A stretch of 44,293 nt of DNA from Pokkaliibacter plantistimulans (GTDB taxonomy: Bacteria; Pseudomonadota; Gammaproteobacteria; Pseudomonadales; Balneatricaceae), in NCBI RefSeq assembly GCF_003194385.1, contig NZ_LAPT01000115.1:1-44293 (forward strand), written 5' to 3'. Made by a program: the position numbers and the translations under genes. This document shows positions 8,785 through 18,142 of this stretch, piece after piece (position 1 is the first letter of the stretch; each line of letters opens with the position of its first letter). A model generated the notes under the pieces. That model did not search any database, was not told the DNA's origin, and saw only the letters and a list, made by a program, of their open reading frames with translations.

Positions 8785-9092
8785 AGCAACACCGGCGAGG
8801 TTCCGACGGGCTGCATTCCCTGTCGGCAGGCCGGAAGATAAACACTGAGCAACTTAACCTTATATGCTTTAACCAACAGCTTAGCCCCTGACACCGGGAT
8901 GTCACGACCCGGCAGGCGGCTGGCGGCAAAGAGGGATGAGTTGACACCGACAGCACGGCATCGGTTAGTCCGCCGGTTAAAGAAATGCGGCGGTTGAACG
9001 GTGCGGTGAGAGAGCATCAGAACAGTAGGGGAGGAGGGGATGCCGGTCTGCCCATGACCGTGCCGGTAAGGGCAGACCGCAGAACGGCTTGA
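8785..9092. other. intergenic region with a terminator-like nested hairpin (9045-9078)
   Basis: No gene is seen in 308 bp between two minus-strand genes. At 9045-9078 the arms GGTCTGCCC and GGGCAGACC (9 bp, perfect) enclose a second small hairpin ACCG-TGC-CGGT. It lies 15 bp past the stop of the solute-binding protein gene and may end its transcript, although the following bases have no T-run. The remainder should hold the promoter of the GAF kinase gene, but no convincing -35/-10 pair was found. Confidence 0.45.
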
Positions 9093-9911
9093 TCAGGGGA
9101 TCAGCATGGGCTCCAGACCATGTTTTTCCGCCAGTTGTCTGAGCTTGCCACTGCTCTTCATGTCGCTGACGAACTGGTTGATGGCCGCCAGCCAGCTGGG
9201 CTGGTCTTTGGCGATGGCATAGGCGTATTGAAAGCGCGGGCTGTCATCGGGAGCGCGCAGCAGGCTGATCCAGTCATTCTCCCTGATCAGTCGTTTGCCA
9301 TAGGGGAAGTCCGTCAGAAAGGCATCACCTCGTCCGGCCTTCAGCCAGGCCTCACGTTCCTGCGGCTGGGAGACGATGACCAGCTTTGCCTGCTGTAACT
9401 GCTGCTTCATCAGATTCTCAAAGAAGGTGCCCTGCTGCACGATCACCAGATTGCCGGGCTGGTCCATATCCTGCCAGACACTGATGCGTGAGTTACGGTT
9501 ACGCACGGCGGCATACATGGCGCTGGCCAGATAGGGCTGGCTGAAGTCCACCTGCTGCTGACGGGCGGGGGTGATAGCGATGCCAAACATGGCGATGTCG
9601 CAGCGGTCTTCGCTGAGATCATGGGCGAATTCTGCATGGCTGCTGGGGACGAACTGTACTGTTACGCCAAGGCGGCTGGCGAATTCATGCGCCAGATCAA
9701 TATCAATGCCTTCTAGCTCGCCAGTCTTGGGATTGCTATAGCTGATCGAATAATATTGCGGCCAGATGCACGTCCGCAGTTCGTGACGGTTGAGTATGTC
9801 GTTTTGGCGATTGTCCGCCATACTGAACGCTGGCAATGTGGCGGCCAGTCCCAGGGCTGAGCTTAAGAGCAGAGTGCAGAGTTGTTTGCTGTGAGCGAGT
9901 GCCATGTTCAT
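9093..9911 (-). CDS. periplasmic solute-binding protein, family 3 (amino-acid type)
   Basis: The 272-residue product has a signal peptide (hydrophobic core about residues 13-28, likely cut near FSMA) and a complete SBP_bac_3 fold. Typical markers are GELEGIDIDLAHEFASRLG, the DIAMFGIAITPARQQQVDFSQPY signature, and a C-terminal SGKLRQLAEKHGL. An AAGGAAG ribosome site precedes ATG 9911. No permease or ATPase gene is nearby, so it is an orphan binding protein. It is divergent from a membrane GGDEF-EAL gene, which raises the possibility that it acts as a ligand receptor or accessory to that protein rather than in transport; this is inference only. Confidence 0.85.
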   Translation of the reverse strand: MNMALAHSKQLCTLLLSSALGLAATLPAFSMADNRQNDILNRHELRTCIWPQYYSISYSNPKTGELEGIDIDLAHEFASRLGVTVQFVPSSHAEFAHDLSEDRCDIAMFGIAITPARQQQVDFSQPYLASAMYAAVRNRNSRISVWQDMDQPGNLVIVQQGTFFENLMKQQLQQAKLVIVSQPQEREAWLKAGRGDAFLTDFPYGKRLIRENDWISLLRAPDDSPRFQYAYAIAKDQPSWLAAINQFVSDMKSSGKLRQLAEKHGLEPMLIP

Positions 9912-10047
9912 GTCGCTTCCTTGTGTCCGTTGATGCTGTGGGACTGCCCACCGACGGCCATTATTCTAGGAATCAGAGTTTAGTCAGTATTGATATATGT
10001 CAGCGATTGAAGAACGTAGCACTACACCCATCTTGAAAGGCCCCGCC

Positions 10048-12696
10048 ATGCTCAGGCAGTGGCTGGTACTGGGGGGCTTTGTCGCCTGTATGCTGATTGC
10101 CCTGGTGGTGGTCAGTGGCGCTGCCTTTCTGCAGGGGCGTCAGCAGACGCTGGAGTCTGCCAGGCAATATGCCTCGCAGTCGGCCTCGCTCACTACTGAT
10201 GCGGTCACCCGTACGCTGGAGCAAGTGCGCTGGTATGCCACATTGCTTGCAGAAGAGGCCGATGAGCATCCTTCAGAGCAAGCCTTGCAGGAGCGTATGG
10301 CTGACGTGCTGCAGCAATTGCCGGCATTGCGCTCCCTGAGCCTGTTCGATGTTGACCTTCAGGTGTTGCACAGTGCGCCCGAACAGCTGGGCGTTGAGGT
10401 TTCACCGGCGCTGCTGGAGAGCTGTGCGCATACCATCAACGGCCACCCGATGATGGCGGGCAGCCTGCGCCTTGGATCACCGCAACGTGGGCGCTGGCCG
10501 GGAGACAAGACGACGTCAGCCTCGTGGTACATCCCTGTTTGTGCCTTGCTGAGAAGCAACCATGGCCACGACTACTATATTTATGGCGCACTGGCCACGG
10601 AGTTTTTTGAAGACGTTTTTGCCGGGGTACAGACCAGTCAGGGGGGCGATGTTTCGCTGTACTCCTACCGTGGCGAGCTGCTGATGACGGTGCCTTTTCA
10701 TCCGGATAATTTTGCCGCGCAGCTGGAGCAGCGGGCCCGTTCACAGAACCTGCTGGAACGTAATGCTTACGGTGAGCTGGATCTGCCGGGGCAAGTGAGC
10801 ACCGGCTGGCTGGATCACTGGCTGGGACGTACCGATATCGGCGTGCTTGCCTACCGCTCACCGACCCAGTATCCACTGGTGCTGGAAGTGAATCTGTCAC
10901 CGGATCAGGTATGGAGCAACTGGCGACAGTCGCGCTCCCGCCTGCTGGGGCTGCTGGCTGTGGTGGTGGTGATTCTGGGCTTGCTGGCGCTGTATGCCGC
11001 CTTTCATATCACCTGGCTGATGCGCAGCGAGCAGCGTAACCGCCTGCTCAGTGCCGCCTTACGCTCGGCGGCCAATGCGGTATTCATCACCGATACCAGC
11101 GGCCGCATCATCTGGGTGAACAAAGCCTTTGAACAGCTGACCGGCTACCGGCGTGAAGATGCTCTACAGCAACAACCCTCGATTCTTAACTCCGGCAAGC
11201 AGAGTAGCGCGTTCTACGAGCGCTTCTGGCGCACCATCAACAGCGGGCAGGTCTGGCAGGGCGAGGTGATCAACCGCACCCGGGAAGGCAAGCTGATCAC
11301 CGTTAATCAGACCGTCACGCCGCTGCTCGACAAGAGTCAGCAGCCGCAGTACTACGTGGCGATTCATGAGAACATCACCGAGCAAAAACGCGCCGAACAA
11401 CGTGCGCTGTACCTGTCACGCCATGACACCCTGACCCGCCTGCCTAACCGCTTGTGGTTTATGGAGCTGCTGGAGCAACAGATTCATGAAGAGACCGCGC
11501 CGCTGTCACTGATCTATCTGGATCTGGACCGCTTCAAGGAGCTTAACGACACCCTCGGCCATCCCGCCGGTGATGCACTGCTGATCACCCTGGCCAACCG
11601 CTTCCGTGCCATCCTGCCCAGCGGTGATCTGCTGGCCCGTCTGGGGGGGGATGAGTTTGCATTTATCGTCCATTCCTGCCGCGATGAAAATGAACTGGCG
11701 GTGATGGCTACGCAAATTCTGCAGGTCATTCAGGAACCTTATTTCTGGGAGCGTCAGCGTATCAGCATCAGCGCCAGCCTGGGGCTGACCTTCCGTGAGC
11801 CGGGTATGCTCAGTGCGCCTCTGGTACAGGCAGCCGAGCTGGCCATGTATGCCGCCAAGGAAAACAAGAGTGGCTATGCCTTCTTTGATATCAGCCTCAG
11901 CCAGCGGGTCAGACGGCGGAACATGCTGGAGCTGGCGCTGCGCTCGGCGCTGGATCATGACAGCAAGGGGCTGTGGCTGACCTTACAGCCGCAGGTGGAT
12001 CTGCAGACCGAGCAGATTGTCGGTGCTGAAGTGCTGGTGCGCTGGGATCAGGCCGGGCCGGATGAGTTTGTGCCGCTGGCTGAAGGTAGCGATCTGATTC
12101 TGCTGCTAGGCGACTGGATTCTGGAACAGAGCCTGCGGCATTTGCAGGAGTTGGATCAGGCCGGGATTCATCTGCCACGCCTGTCTATCAACCTGTCGGC
12201 GGCGCAGCTGGAACGTCAGGCCGTGGCCGAGCGGGTCCACGAGCTGGTGGTGCACTATGGTATTGATCCCAGGCGGCTGGAAATGGAAATCACCGAAACG
12301 GCGCTGATGTCGGCTACCGAGCAGGTGCGCGAGAATATTCGCCAGTTCCGTATGCTGGGCATCGGTCTGGCGCTGGATGACTTCGGCACTGGCTACTCGT
12401 CACTGTCCCTGCTGAAGGACTGGCCGGTGCAGGTGGTGAAGATCGATACCTCCTTCGTGCGGGCCATCGGCGAGTCGGAAGCGGCTGAAAGTATCATTCG
12501 CGGCATTCTGGCCATGGGCCGCAGCATGGGGCTGCAGGTGGTGGCAGAGGGTATTGAAACCGATGAGCAGGCGGCGTTTCTGGTGGCGGAGCAGTGCCCG
12601 CTGGGACAAGGCTATCGTTATGCCAAGCCTCTTGTGCTGACGCTGTTTATGGAGCGCTGGCAGCAACAGAACGGTATTACGCAGGACTCTAAGTGA
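10048..12696 (+). CDS. membrane PAS-GGDEF-EAL cyclic-di-GMP enzyme
   Basis: ATG 10048 is preferred over the in-frame ATG 9997 because GAAAGG lies 7 bp before it, whereas 9997 has no ribosome site. This gives 882 residues. Helix 1 (about residues 4-30) and helix 2 (about 298-323) bracket a periplasmic region of about 270 residues that may be a Cache-like sensor. PAS (about 331-450), GGDEF (about 455-615, motif LGGDEF) and EAL (about 625-870) follow. The RxxD inhibition site is absent (PSGD in its place). The EAL motif reads EVL, but the catalytic Glu, NLS, EITET, DDFGTG, VKID and AEGIE elements are kept, so phosphodiesterase activity is plausible. Both activities could be retained; which one dominates cannot be read from sequence. 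Confidence 0.86.
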   Translation: MLRQWLVLGGFVACMLIALVVVSGAAFLQGRQQTLESARQYASQSASLTTDAVTRTLEQVRWYATLLAEEADEHPSEQALQERMADVLQQLPALRSLSLFDVDLQVLHSAPEQLGVEVSPALLESCAHTINGHPMMAGSLRLGSPQRGRWPGDKTTSASWYIPVCALLRSNHGHDYYIYGALATEFFEDVFAGVQTSQGGDVSLYSYRGELLMTVPFHPDNFAAQLEQRARSQNLLERNAYGELDLPGQVSTGWLDHWLGRTDIGVLAYRSPTQYPLVLEVNLSPDQVWSNWRQSRSRLLGLLAVVVVILGLLALYAAFHITWLMRSEQRNRLLSAALRSAANAVFITDTSGRIIWVNKAFEQLTGYRREDALQQQPSILNSGKQSSAFYERFWRTINSGQVWQGEVINRTREGKLITVNQTVTPLLDKSQQPQYYVAIHENITEQKRAEQRALYLSRHDTLTRLPNRLWFMELLEQQIHEETAPLSLIYLDLDRFKELNDTLGHPAGDALLITLANRFRAILPSGDLLARLGGDEFAFIVHSCRDENELAVMATQILQVIQEPYFWERQRISISASLGLTFREPGMLSAPLVQAAELAMYAAKENKSGYAFFDISLSQRVRRRNMLELALRSALDHDSKGLWLTLQPQVDLQTEQIVGAEVLVRWDQAGPDEFVPLAEGSDLILLLGDWILEQSLRHLQELDQAGIHLPRLSINLSAAQLERQAVAERVHELVVHYGIDPRRLEMEITETALMSATEQVRENIRQFRMLGIGLALDDFGTGYSSLSLLKDWPVQVVKIDTSFVRAIGESEAAESIIRGILAMGRSMGLQVVAEGIETDEQAAFLVAEQCPLGQGYRYAKPLVLTLFMERWQQQNGITQDSK

Positions 12697-12831
12697 GACA
12701 GGCTGACTGACCCTTTTCAGGGCGCTCTGGCTGCACTCTTGCGGGTGCCGTGCTTCATCGTGGCCCACGCTGATCCGGGCTGAGTGCCGATATTTCCCTT
12801 AACCACATGAAATAGTTCTGTTTTTCTGATC

Positions 12832-12847
12832 TGGCCTGGGTCTTGCT
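12832..12847 (+). promoter_or_regulatory. sigma54-type -24/-12 promoter for the nitrate transporter
   Basis: TGGCCTGGGTCTTGCT matches the -24/-12 consensus TGGCAC-N5-TTGCW with the exact GG-to-GC spacing. Transcription would start near 12858 and run into the leader of the nitrate transporter. Sigma54 with NtrC control is the usual regulation for nitrate assimilation genes. Upstream, a GCAC-N8-GTGC element near 12732-12747 resembles an NtrC half-site pair, but its spacing is one base too long. Confidence 0.72.
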
Positions 12848-12889
12848 TAGGTGCTCTTCTACAGGCAGATACAGGCTGTCAGCAGCGGC

Positions 12890-12912
12890 GGTAACGGCAA
12901 GGTCCGCTTACC
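12890..12912 (+). ncRNA. leader hairpin with six-base loop, candidate NasT (ANTAR) target
   Basis: In the untranslated leader GGTAACGG pairs with CCG-c-TTACC around a six-base loop CAAGGT (12898-12903). ANTAR proteins such as NasT bind paired small hairpins with six-base loops just upstream of a terminator in nitrate assimilation leaders. The loop has G at position 4 but C, not the expected A, at position 1. A partner hairpin (ACAG with CTGT, 12861-12879) has a larger loop. The placement is right, but the match to the known motif is partial. Confidence 0.35.
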
Positions 12913-12932
12913 TGTGCTGCTGGCAGGACAAC

Positions 12933-12983
12933 AAAGGCGTTCTCTCCTACCGGAATTTCCGGCCGGGAGTGAACGCCTTTTTT
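12933..12983 (+). terminator. intrinsic terminator inside the nasA leader (attenuator)
   Basis: The arms AAAGGCGTTC (12933-12942) and GAACGCCTTT (12971-12980) pair perfectly, with an inner CTCC/GGAG-like section and a top stem CCGG-AATTT-CCGG, followed by six T. It lies between the -24/-12 promoter and the transporter start, 58 bp before ATG 13041, and 236 bp after the previous stop. Its position downstream of the promoter shows it is a conditional attenuator rather than the end of the GGDEF-EAL gene. Antitermination by a NasT-like protein would be the expected control. Confidence 0.82.
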
Positions 12984-13040
12984 GTTGGGCGCTATCTGCT
13001 GGCGACATTGATATAGCTGATTTGCGATGAGGACAGCAGC

Positions 13041-14510
13041 ATGGACAAGATTGAACGTTTCAATCTGACCTCCTTCAGCGGCAAGATGAAAATCCTGCAC
13101 CTGAGTTGGATCGCCTTCTTTCTGACTTTTGTGGTGTGGTTCAACCATGCGCCGTTACTGGAAGCCATTGCCTCCAGCCTGGGCCTGAGCAAGGCCGAGG
13201 TGAAAACCCTGCTGATTCTCAACGTGGCACTGACCATTCCCGCCCGGGTCATTATCGGCATGCTGACTGACAAGTATGGCCCGCGTCTGAGTTATGCCCT
13301 GCTGCTGGCGGCCTCCAGTATTCCCTGTTTCATGTTTGCCCTGGCCGATAACTTTGCTCAGGCGGCCCTCGGTCGTTTCCTGCTGGGCTTTATCGGGGCG
13401 GGTTTCGTTATTGGTATCCGTATGGTCAGTGAGTGGTTTCCTGCCCATGAGCTGGGCACCGCCGAAGGCATTTACGGTGGCTGGGGCAACTTTGGTTCTG
13501 CCGCGGCGGCCATGGTGCTGCCGACGCTGGCGCTGCTGTTCGGTGGTGCCGATGGCTGGCGTTATGCGATTGGTATCAGCGGCGCCCTGTGTCTGCTGTT
13601 CAGCGTGGTTTGGTATCTGCATGTCACCGATACGCCCAAGGGCTCAACCTATTTCCGTCCGAAACAAATCGCCGCCATGGAAGTGACCAGTGTGGGCGAT
13701 CTCTATCTGCTGCTGATCATGAAACTGCCGATGTATGCCGCTCTGGCCCTGCTGACCTGGAAGCTGTCACCGCAGGGGGTCAACCTGCTGAGTGAACGGG
13801 CGGCGCTGATCATCTATGTGCTGCTGGCCGCGATCTATCTGTTCGATGCCTGGAAGGTCTGGCAGGTCAACGGACATCTGTTCAAGGCCCCGGTGCCAGC
13901 GCTGCATCGCTATAAATTCAGGCAGGTGGCGGTGCTCAACGTGCTGTACTTTGCCACCTTTGGTTCCGAGCTGGCGGTGGTGTCGATGTTGCCGCTGTTC
14001 TTCTCGGAGACTTTCGGCCTTGATCCGGTCAAGGCCGGGCTGGTGGCCTCTGCCTACGCCTTCATGAATCTGATGTCGCGCCCCGGCGGCGGCTGGCTGA
14101 GTGACCGTTTTGGCCGCAAGATTATCCTGCTGGTGCTCACGCTGGGTCTGGCGCTGGGGTATTTCCTGATGGCCATGATCAACAGCAGCTGGCCGCTGGT
14201 GGTGGCGGTGATTGCCGCCATGGCCTGTTCATTCTTTGTGCAGGCGGGCGAGGGGGCGGTGTTTGCCGTGGTGCCGCTGATCAAACGTCGCCTGACCGGG
14301 CAGATTGCCGGGATGACTGGCGCCTACGGCAATGTGGGTTCGGTGTTCTATCTGACCATTCTGTCGGTCACCAGCTATCAGGTGTTCTTCTCCGTGATTG
14401 CTGCCACGGCCTTGCTGGGCTTTGCCGTGCTGCTGCTGATGGAAGAACCCCGTGGCGAGATTGCCGAAGTGGGTGAAGACGGTGCCGTGCAGCTGATTCG
14501 CGTCAGCTGA
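13041..14510 (+). CDS. nasA: NarK/NasA-type nitrate/nitrite transporter (MFS)
   Basis: The 489-residue product is a twelve-helix major facilitator. Both family signatures are visible: GRFLLGFIGAGFVIGIRMVSEWF with the substrate-site arginine, and GNFGSAAAAMVLP, followed in the second half by GKxxGD-like and GAYGNVGSVFYL segments. These nitrate-signature GxxGN repeats place it in the nitrate/nitrite porter group rather than general MFS. GAGGA lies 7 bp before ATG 13041. Expression is expected to be nitrogen-controlled (sigma54 promoter) and nitrate-responsive (attenuator leader). The next gene, a PP2C-kinase fusion, starts 24 bp downstream, as in the Pseudomonas aeruginosa PA1783-PA1782 pair; nirBD and the assimilatory nitrate reductase are not in this window. 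Confidence 0.9.
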   Translation: MDKIERFNLTSFSGKMKILHLSWIAFFLTFVVWFNHAPLLEAIASSLGLSKAEVKTLLILNVALTIPARVIIGMLTDKYGPRLSYALLLAASSIPCFMFALADNFAQAALGRFLLGFIGAGFVIGIRMVSEWFPAHELGTAEGIYGGWGNFGSAAAAMVLPTLALLFGGADGWRYAIGISGALCLLFSVVWYLHVTDTPKGSTYFRPKQIAAMEVTSVGDLYLLLIMKLPMYAALALLTWKLSPQGVNLLSERAALIIYVLLAAIYLFDAWKVWQVNGHLFKAPVPALHRYKFRQVAVLNVLYFATFGSELAVVSMLPLFFSETFGLDPVKAGLVASAYAFMNLMSRPGGGWLSDRFGRKIILLVLTLGLALGYFLMAMINSSWPLVVAVIAAMACSFFVQAGEGAVFAVVPLIKRRLTGQIAGMTGAYGNVGSVFYLTILSVTSYQVFFSVIAATALLGFAVLLLMEEPRGEIAEVGEDGAVQLIRVS

Positions 14511-14534
14511 GTGCGCTGCGAAAGGAGTGCCGTG

Positions 14535-16277
14535 ATGAGTGTTGCCAGCGTCCTGCCTGCTGCCGCGATGTTGCCCTTGCAGGTCCGTTGCGGAGGCTAT
14601 TCCAGCGCCGGGCTCAAAGCCGAGAATCAGGATGCCTTTGCCCTGCGTATGCCGCAGACCCGTGCCGAGCTGGGTAAAGGCATGGCCGCGCTGATCTGTG
14701 ACGGTGTCAGCAGCAGTGCCCGCGCCGCGCAGGCCAGTCAGACCTGCGTGACCAGCTTTCTCAATGATTATTTCAGTACCCCCGAAGCCTGGGGCGTGAA
14801 GAAGTCGGTGGTGCGGGTGCTGGAAGGGCTCAACAGCTGGCTGTACCAGCAAGGGCTGCAGGGGCAGAGCATGCTCACCACCTTGTCACTGCTGGTGATC
14901 AGGTCGCAGACGGCCCATGTATTCCACATCGGCGACAGTCGCATCTACCTCTGGCGAGGCGGTCAGCTGGAGTGTCTGACCCGCGATCATCTGCAGCGCC
15001 AGCAGGAGCGCGATGTGCTCAACCGGGCCATGGGCGGTGATCCTCACCTGCAGGTGGATTACCACCGTCTGACGGTGGAGGAGGGCGATGGCTTCGTACT
15101 GACGACTGATGGCGTCCATGCTTTTCTGCCTGCATCGGACTGGCCGCTTACCCTGAATGAAGCGGGTAGCCGTGATCTTGAACCACTGGCTCAACGACTG
15201 GCAGAGCGCGCGCTGCAGGCCGGCAGCGATGATAACCTCAGCTGCCTGTTACTGCAGGTCGAGCAGCTGCCACACGCCGACAGCGAGGAAGCCGAGCGTC
15301 AGCTGGCCAGTCTGCCGGTGCCACCGGCGTTACAGGCCGGGCATAAACTGGATGGCTATCGGGTGCTGGAAGTGCTGCACGCCAGTCAGCGCTCCCATCT
15401 CTACCGGGTGGAAGATGAGCGTGACGGGCAACAATGGGCAATGAAGGTGCCGTCCCGCCACTTCGCCGATGACTTTGCCTATCTGCAGGGCTTTGCCCGC
15501 GAAGAGTGGATCGGCCGCCAGTTCCGGCATGAACAGGTGCTGGCCATGGCTGCCAACCCCCAGCCGCGTACCGGGATGTATTATCTGGCCGAGCTGATCA
15601 TTGGCCAGACGCTGCGGCAGTGGATTGATGATCATCCGCAGCCGTCACTGGCGACCGTGCGTGCGTTGCTGAGGCAGATGGTGACGGCGTTACGCGCATT
15701 CCAGCGACTGGACATGGTGCACTGTGATCTGAAGCCGGAGAACCTGATGCTGACCAGCAGCGGCGTCCTCAAGGTGATTGATCTGGGCACCGTGGTTGTC
15801 ACCGGCCTGCAGGAAGTGGCACCCCCGCAGGCGGAGGCTGTGCCGCAGGGATCGGTGGACTACGTGGCGCCGGAGTATCTGTTTGGTCAGCCAGCCAGCT
15901 TTCGTGCCGATCTGTTTTCACTGGCGGTGGTGGTCTATGAAATGCTCACCGGCCAGTTGCCCTATCCCTCACGCAGTCGCGAACAGTTGCTGAAAAGCCG
16001 CAGCTACGCCGACTGGCACTATATTCCGCTGGGGCGCTATCGGGCTGATCTGCCAACCTGGGTGGATGCCTGTCTGCGCAAGGCGCTGCAGCCCAACCCG
16101 GCCAGCCGTTATGCGGCCTTGTCTGAATTTCTGCAGGATTTCAGCGTCCCTAACCGCGCACTGGAAGCCAGTACATTCCGCGCGCCGCTGATTGAGCGTC
16201 ATCCGCTGCGCTTCTGGCAGGTGACCAGTGCCATTTTATTGGTCCTGCTGCTGGTGAGTCTGTTGTACCGTACCTGA
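14535..16277 (+). CDS. PP2C phosphatase-Ser/Thr kinase fusion, membrane-tailed
   Basis: ATG 14535 is chosen over upstream GTG codons because AAAGGAG ends 7 bp before it; this gives 580 residues. The N-terminal PP2C domain (about 1-240) keeps its metal ligands (AENQDAF, ICDGVSS, TTDGVHAF, GSDDNLSC). The kinase domain (about 265-530) has the catalytic Lys (WAMKVP), HCDLKPENLML, IDLGTV in place of DFG, and YVAPEYL. The glycine loop is poor (LHASQRSHLY). A single helix near the C-terminus (FWQVTSAILLVLLLVSLLY) anchors it in the inner membrane. In Pseudomonas the same fusion sits in the nitrate assimilation operon, so it probably adjusts nitrate uptake or reduction by reversible phosphorylation; the substrate is unknown. 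Confidence 0.86.
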   Translation: MSVASVLPAAAMLPLQVRCGGYSSAGLKAENQDAFALRMPQTRAELGKGMAALICDGVSSSARAAQASQTCVTSFLNDYFSTPEAWGVKKSVVRVLEGLNSWLYQQGLQGQSMLTTLSLLVIRSQTAHVFHIGDSRIYLWRGGQLECLTRDHLQRQQERDVLNRAMGGDPHLQVDYHRLTVEEGDGFVLTTDGVHAFLPASDWPLTLNEAGSRDLEPLAQRLAERALQAGSDDNLSCLLLQVEQLPHADSEEAERQLASLPVPPALQAGHKLDGYRVLEVLHASQRSHLYRVEDERDGQQWAMKVPSRHFADDFAYLQGFAREEWIGRQFRHEQVLAMAANPQPRTGMYYLAELIIGQTLRQWIDDHPQPSLATVRALLRQMVTALRAFQRLDMVHCDLKPENLMLTSSGVLKVIDLGTVVVTGLQEVAPPQAEAVPQGSVDYVAPEYLFGQPASFRADLFSLAVVVYEMLTGQLPYPSRSREQLLKSRSYADWHYIPLGRYRADLPTWVDACLRKALQPNPASRYAALSEFLQDFSVPNRALEASTFRAPLIERHPLRFWQVTSAILLVLLLVSLLYRT

Positions 16278-16321
16278 AGTAACCTTTCCGCTGTCATCCT
16301 GTTCCGCAATGCGCAAAGCGG

Positions 16322-16351
16322 TTGAGCGTTTTGTCCTGCCGCGTCTATTCT
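16322..16351 (+). promoter_or_regulatory. candidate sigma70 promoter for the wsp operon
   Basis: TTGAGC (16322-16327) and TATTCT (16346-16351) are separated by 18 bp and lie about 75 bp before the wspA start, in the 150-bp gap after the kinase gene. Each hexamer matches consensus at 4 of 6 positions, so this is only a reasonable candidate. Confidence 0.3.
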
Positions 16352-16427
16352 TGTCACATTGTTTTGCCGGTGAGGTCCAGATGGCCCCGGCAGATGCTTC
16401 TTTTCCCTGCCCGACGGAATCCCTGCT

Positions 16428-18032
16428 GTGAAGAATTGGACTCTGCGTAAACGTATTCTGGCCAGCTTCCTTGTTGTCGCGGCCATCATGGTGCTGATGG
16501 TGGTCATTTCTTATAGCCGCATGCTGGCGATCAATGATCGGGTCGAGACGGTCAGCAGCAACTCTGTGCCGGGCATGTATTACAGCACCATGATTCGTGG
16601 TGCCTGGACCGAAAGCTTCTTGCTGGTGCGGGAAATTCGGCCTGAGCTGCAGATGGACCGAGCTGCGTTTCTCGATAACGCTCAGAACCTGAAATCGCTG
16701 GTGCAGGAGTATCAGAAAACCATTGATGAGCAGGATGACCGGAGCCAGTTTGATGAGTTCCTGTCTGTTCTGGATGACTACAGCAAGGTACAGAGCCAGG
16801 TACTGGCGTTGTTTGACCAGCATCAGCCCGATCAGGCCATTCAGCTGATTGCACAGCAACTGCGGCCGCTGTGGCAGAAAGGCCGGGATAACCTGAACAA
16901 GATCATTGCCTACAACCGCGAAGTGTCACAAAGCTCGGTCAGTGGTATCGAGGATGCTGTGCTGATCGCCAATGCCACCATGTTCACGCTAATGGTAGTC
17001 ATAATCGCTGCGGCATTGCTGTCAGGCTGGAGCCTGATGCTGGCCATCATGAGCCCCATCAATCATGTCCTTGCTGCTTTCCAGCAGATGAAGGAAGGCA
17101 ATCTCACCACCCGTCTGCAGCTTAACCGTGAGGATGAGTTCGGCACCATTGAAAAAGGTTTCAATGGCATGGCTGAAGAGCTGATGGTGCTGGTGTCGCA
17201 AGCGCAGCGTTCGGCGGTGCAGGTGGCCACGGCCGTCAATGAGATAGCCGCCACCTCCAAGCAGCAGCAGGCCACCGCGACTGAAACAGCGGGTACCACT
17301 ACCGAAATCGGCGCCACCTCGCGGGAAATCGCTGCCACCTCCAAGGAGCTGGTGCAGACCATGAACGAGGTGTCGACCTCGGCAGAGCAGGCGGCGCAAC
17401 TGGCGGATTCTGGCCAGCAGGGGCTGGTCCGGATGGAAGACACCATGCATCAGGTGATGAGCGCGTCCGAGCTGGTCAATGCCAAACTGGCCGTACTCAA
17501 CGAAAAGGCGGGCAGTATCACCCAGGTGGTGACTACCATCGTCAAGGTCGCCGATCAGACCAACCTGTTGTCCCTCAATGCCGCTATCGAGGCCGAAAAG
17601 GCTGGGGAATACGGCAAAGGTTTCGCCGTGGTGGCCACCCAGGTCCGCCGACTGGCCGATCAGACGGCGGTCGCCACCTACGATATCGAGCAGATGGTGC
17701 GTGAAATCCAGTCAGCGGTGTCGGCCGGGGTGATGGGCATGGACAAGTTCTCGGAAGAGGTGCGCCGTGGCATGTATGAAGTGCAGCGCATTGGTGACCA
17801 GCTGTCGCAGGTTATCCAGCAGATTCAGGCATTGGCACCGCGCATCCTGATGGTCAACGAAGGCATGCAGGCACAGGCCACCGGTGCAGGGCAGATCAAC
17901 GAAGCACTGGTGCAGCTGAGCGAAGCCTCCAACCAGACGGTGGACTCCCTGCGTCAGGCCAGCTTCACCATTGATGAAATGAATCAGGTGGCCAGTGGTC
18001 TGCGTAACAGCGTGTCGCGCTTCAAGGTATAA
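16428..18032 (+). CDS. wspA: WspA, surface-sensing methyl-accepting chemoreceptor
   Basis: The 534-residue receptor starts at GTG 16428; the N-terminus ([14 protein letters not shown]) leads straight into the first membrane helix. A four-helix periplasmic domain (about residues 35-185), a second helix (about 188-212), a HAMP domain and a cytoplasmic signalling domain follow. The tip reads [26 protein letters not shown], and the following [26 protein letters not shown] stretch is highly characteristic of WspA rather than of chemotaxis receptors. WspA senses surface contact or envelope stress and activates WspE. It is first in a wspABCDEFR operon with the standard order. Confidence 0.93.
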   Translation: MKNWTLRKRILASFLVVAAIMVLMVVISYSRMLAINDRVETVSSNSVPGMYYSTMIRGAWTESFLLVREIRPELQMDRAAFLDNAQNLKSLVQEYQKTIDEQDDRSQFDEFLSVLDDYSKVQSQVLALFDQHQPDQAIQLIAQQLRPLWQKGRDNLNKIIAYNREVSQSSVSGIEDAVLIANATMFTLMVVIIAAALLSGWSLMLAIMSPINHVLAAFQQMKEGNLTTRLQLNREDEFGTIEKGFNGMAEELMVLVSQAQRSAVQVATAVNEIAATSKQQQATATETAGTTTEIGATSREIAATSKELVQTMNEVSTSAEQAAQLADSGQQGLVRMEDTMHQVMSASELVNAKLAVLNEKAGSITQVVTTIVKVADQTNLLSLNAAIEAEKAGEYGKGFAVVATQVRRLADQTAVATYDIEQMVREIQSAVSAGVMGMDKFSEEVRRGMYEVQRIGDQLSQVIQQIQALAPRILMVNEGMQAQATGAGQINEALVQLSEASNQTVDSLRQASFTIDEMNQVASGLRNSVSRFKV

Positions 18033-18142
18033 GCGCGTGTGTGTGACTCGTAGCGGGGTGGCGCAGCGCGCTGCCATACAGGGTGGCAAGTCGGGAAGCC
18101 ATGGCCGCCCTATCCGGAAATGCCGTAAAGAAGAGGCCTGCC

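Noticed and set aside
12933-12983. Terminator taken as the end of the GGDEF-EAL gene
   Set aside because: It lies 236 bp past that stop and downstream of the -24/-12 promoter, so it belongs to the nitrate transporter leader.
14535-16277. Pseudokinase interpretation of the PP2C-kinase fusion
   Set aside because: The catalytic Lys, the Asp of HCD, Asn and the Asp of DLG are all present; DLG and HCD occur in active kinases. Only the glycine loop is weak.
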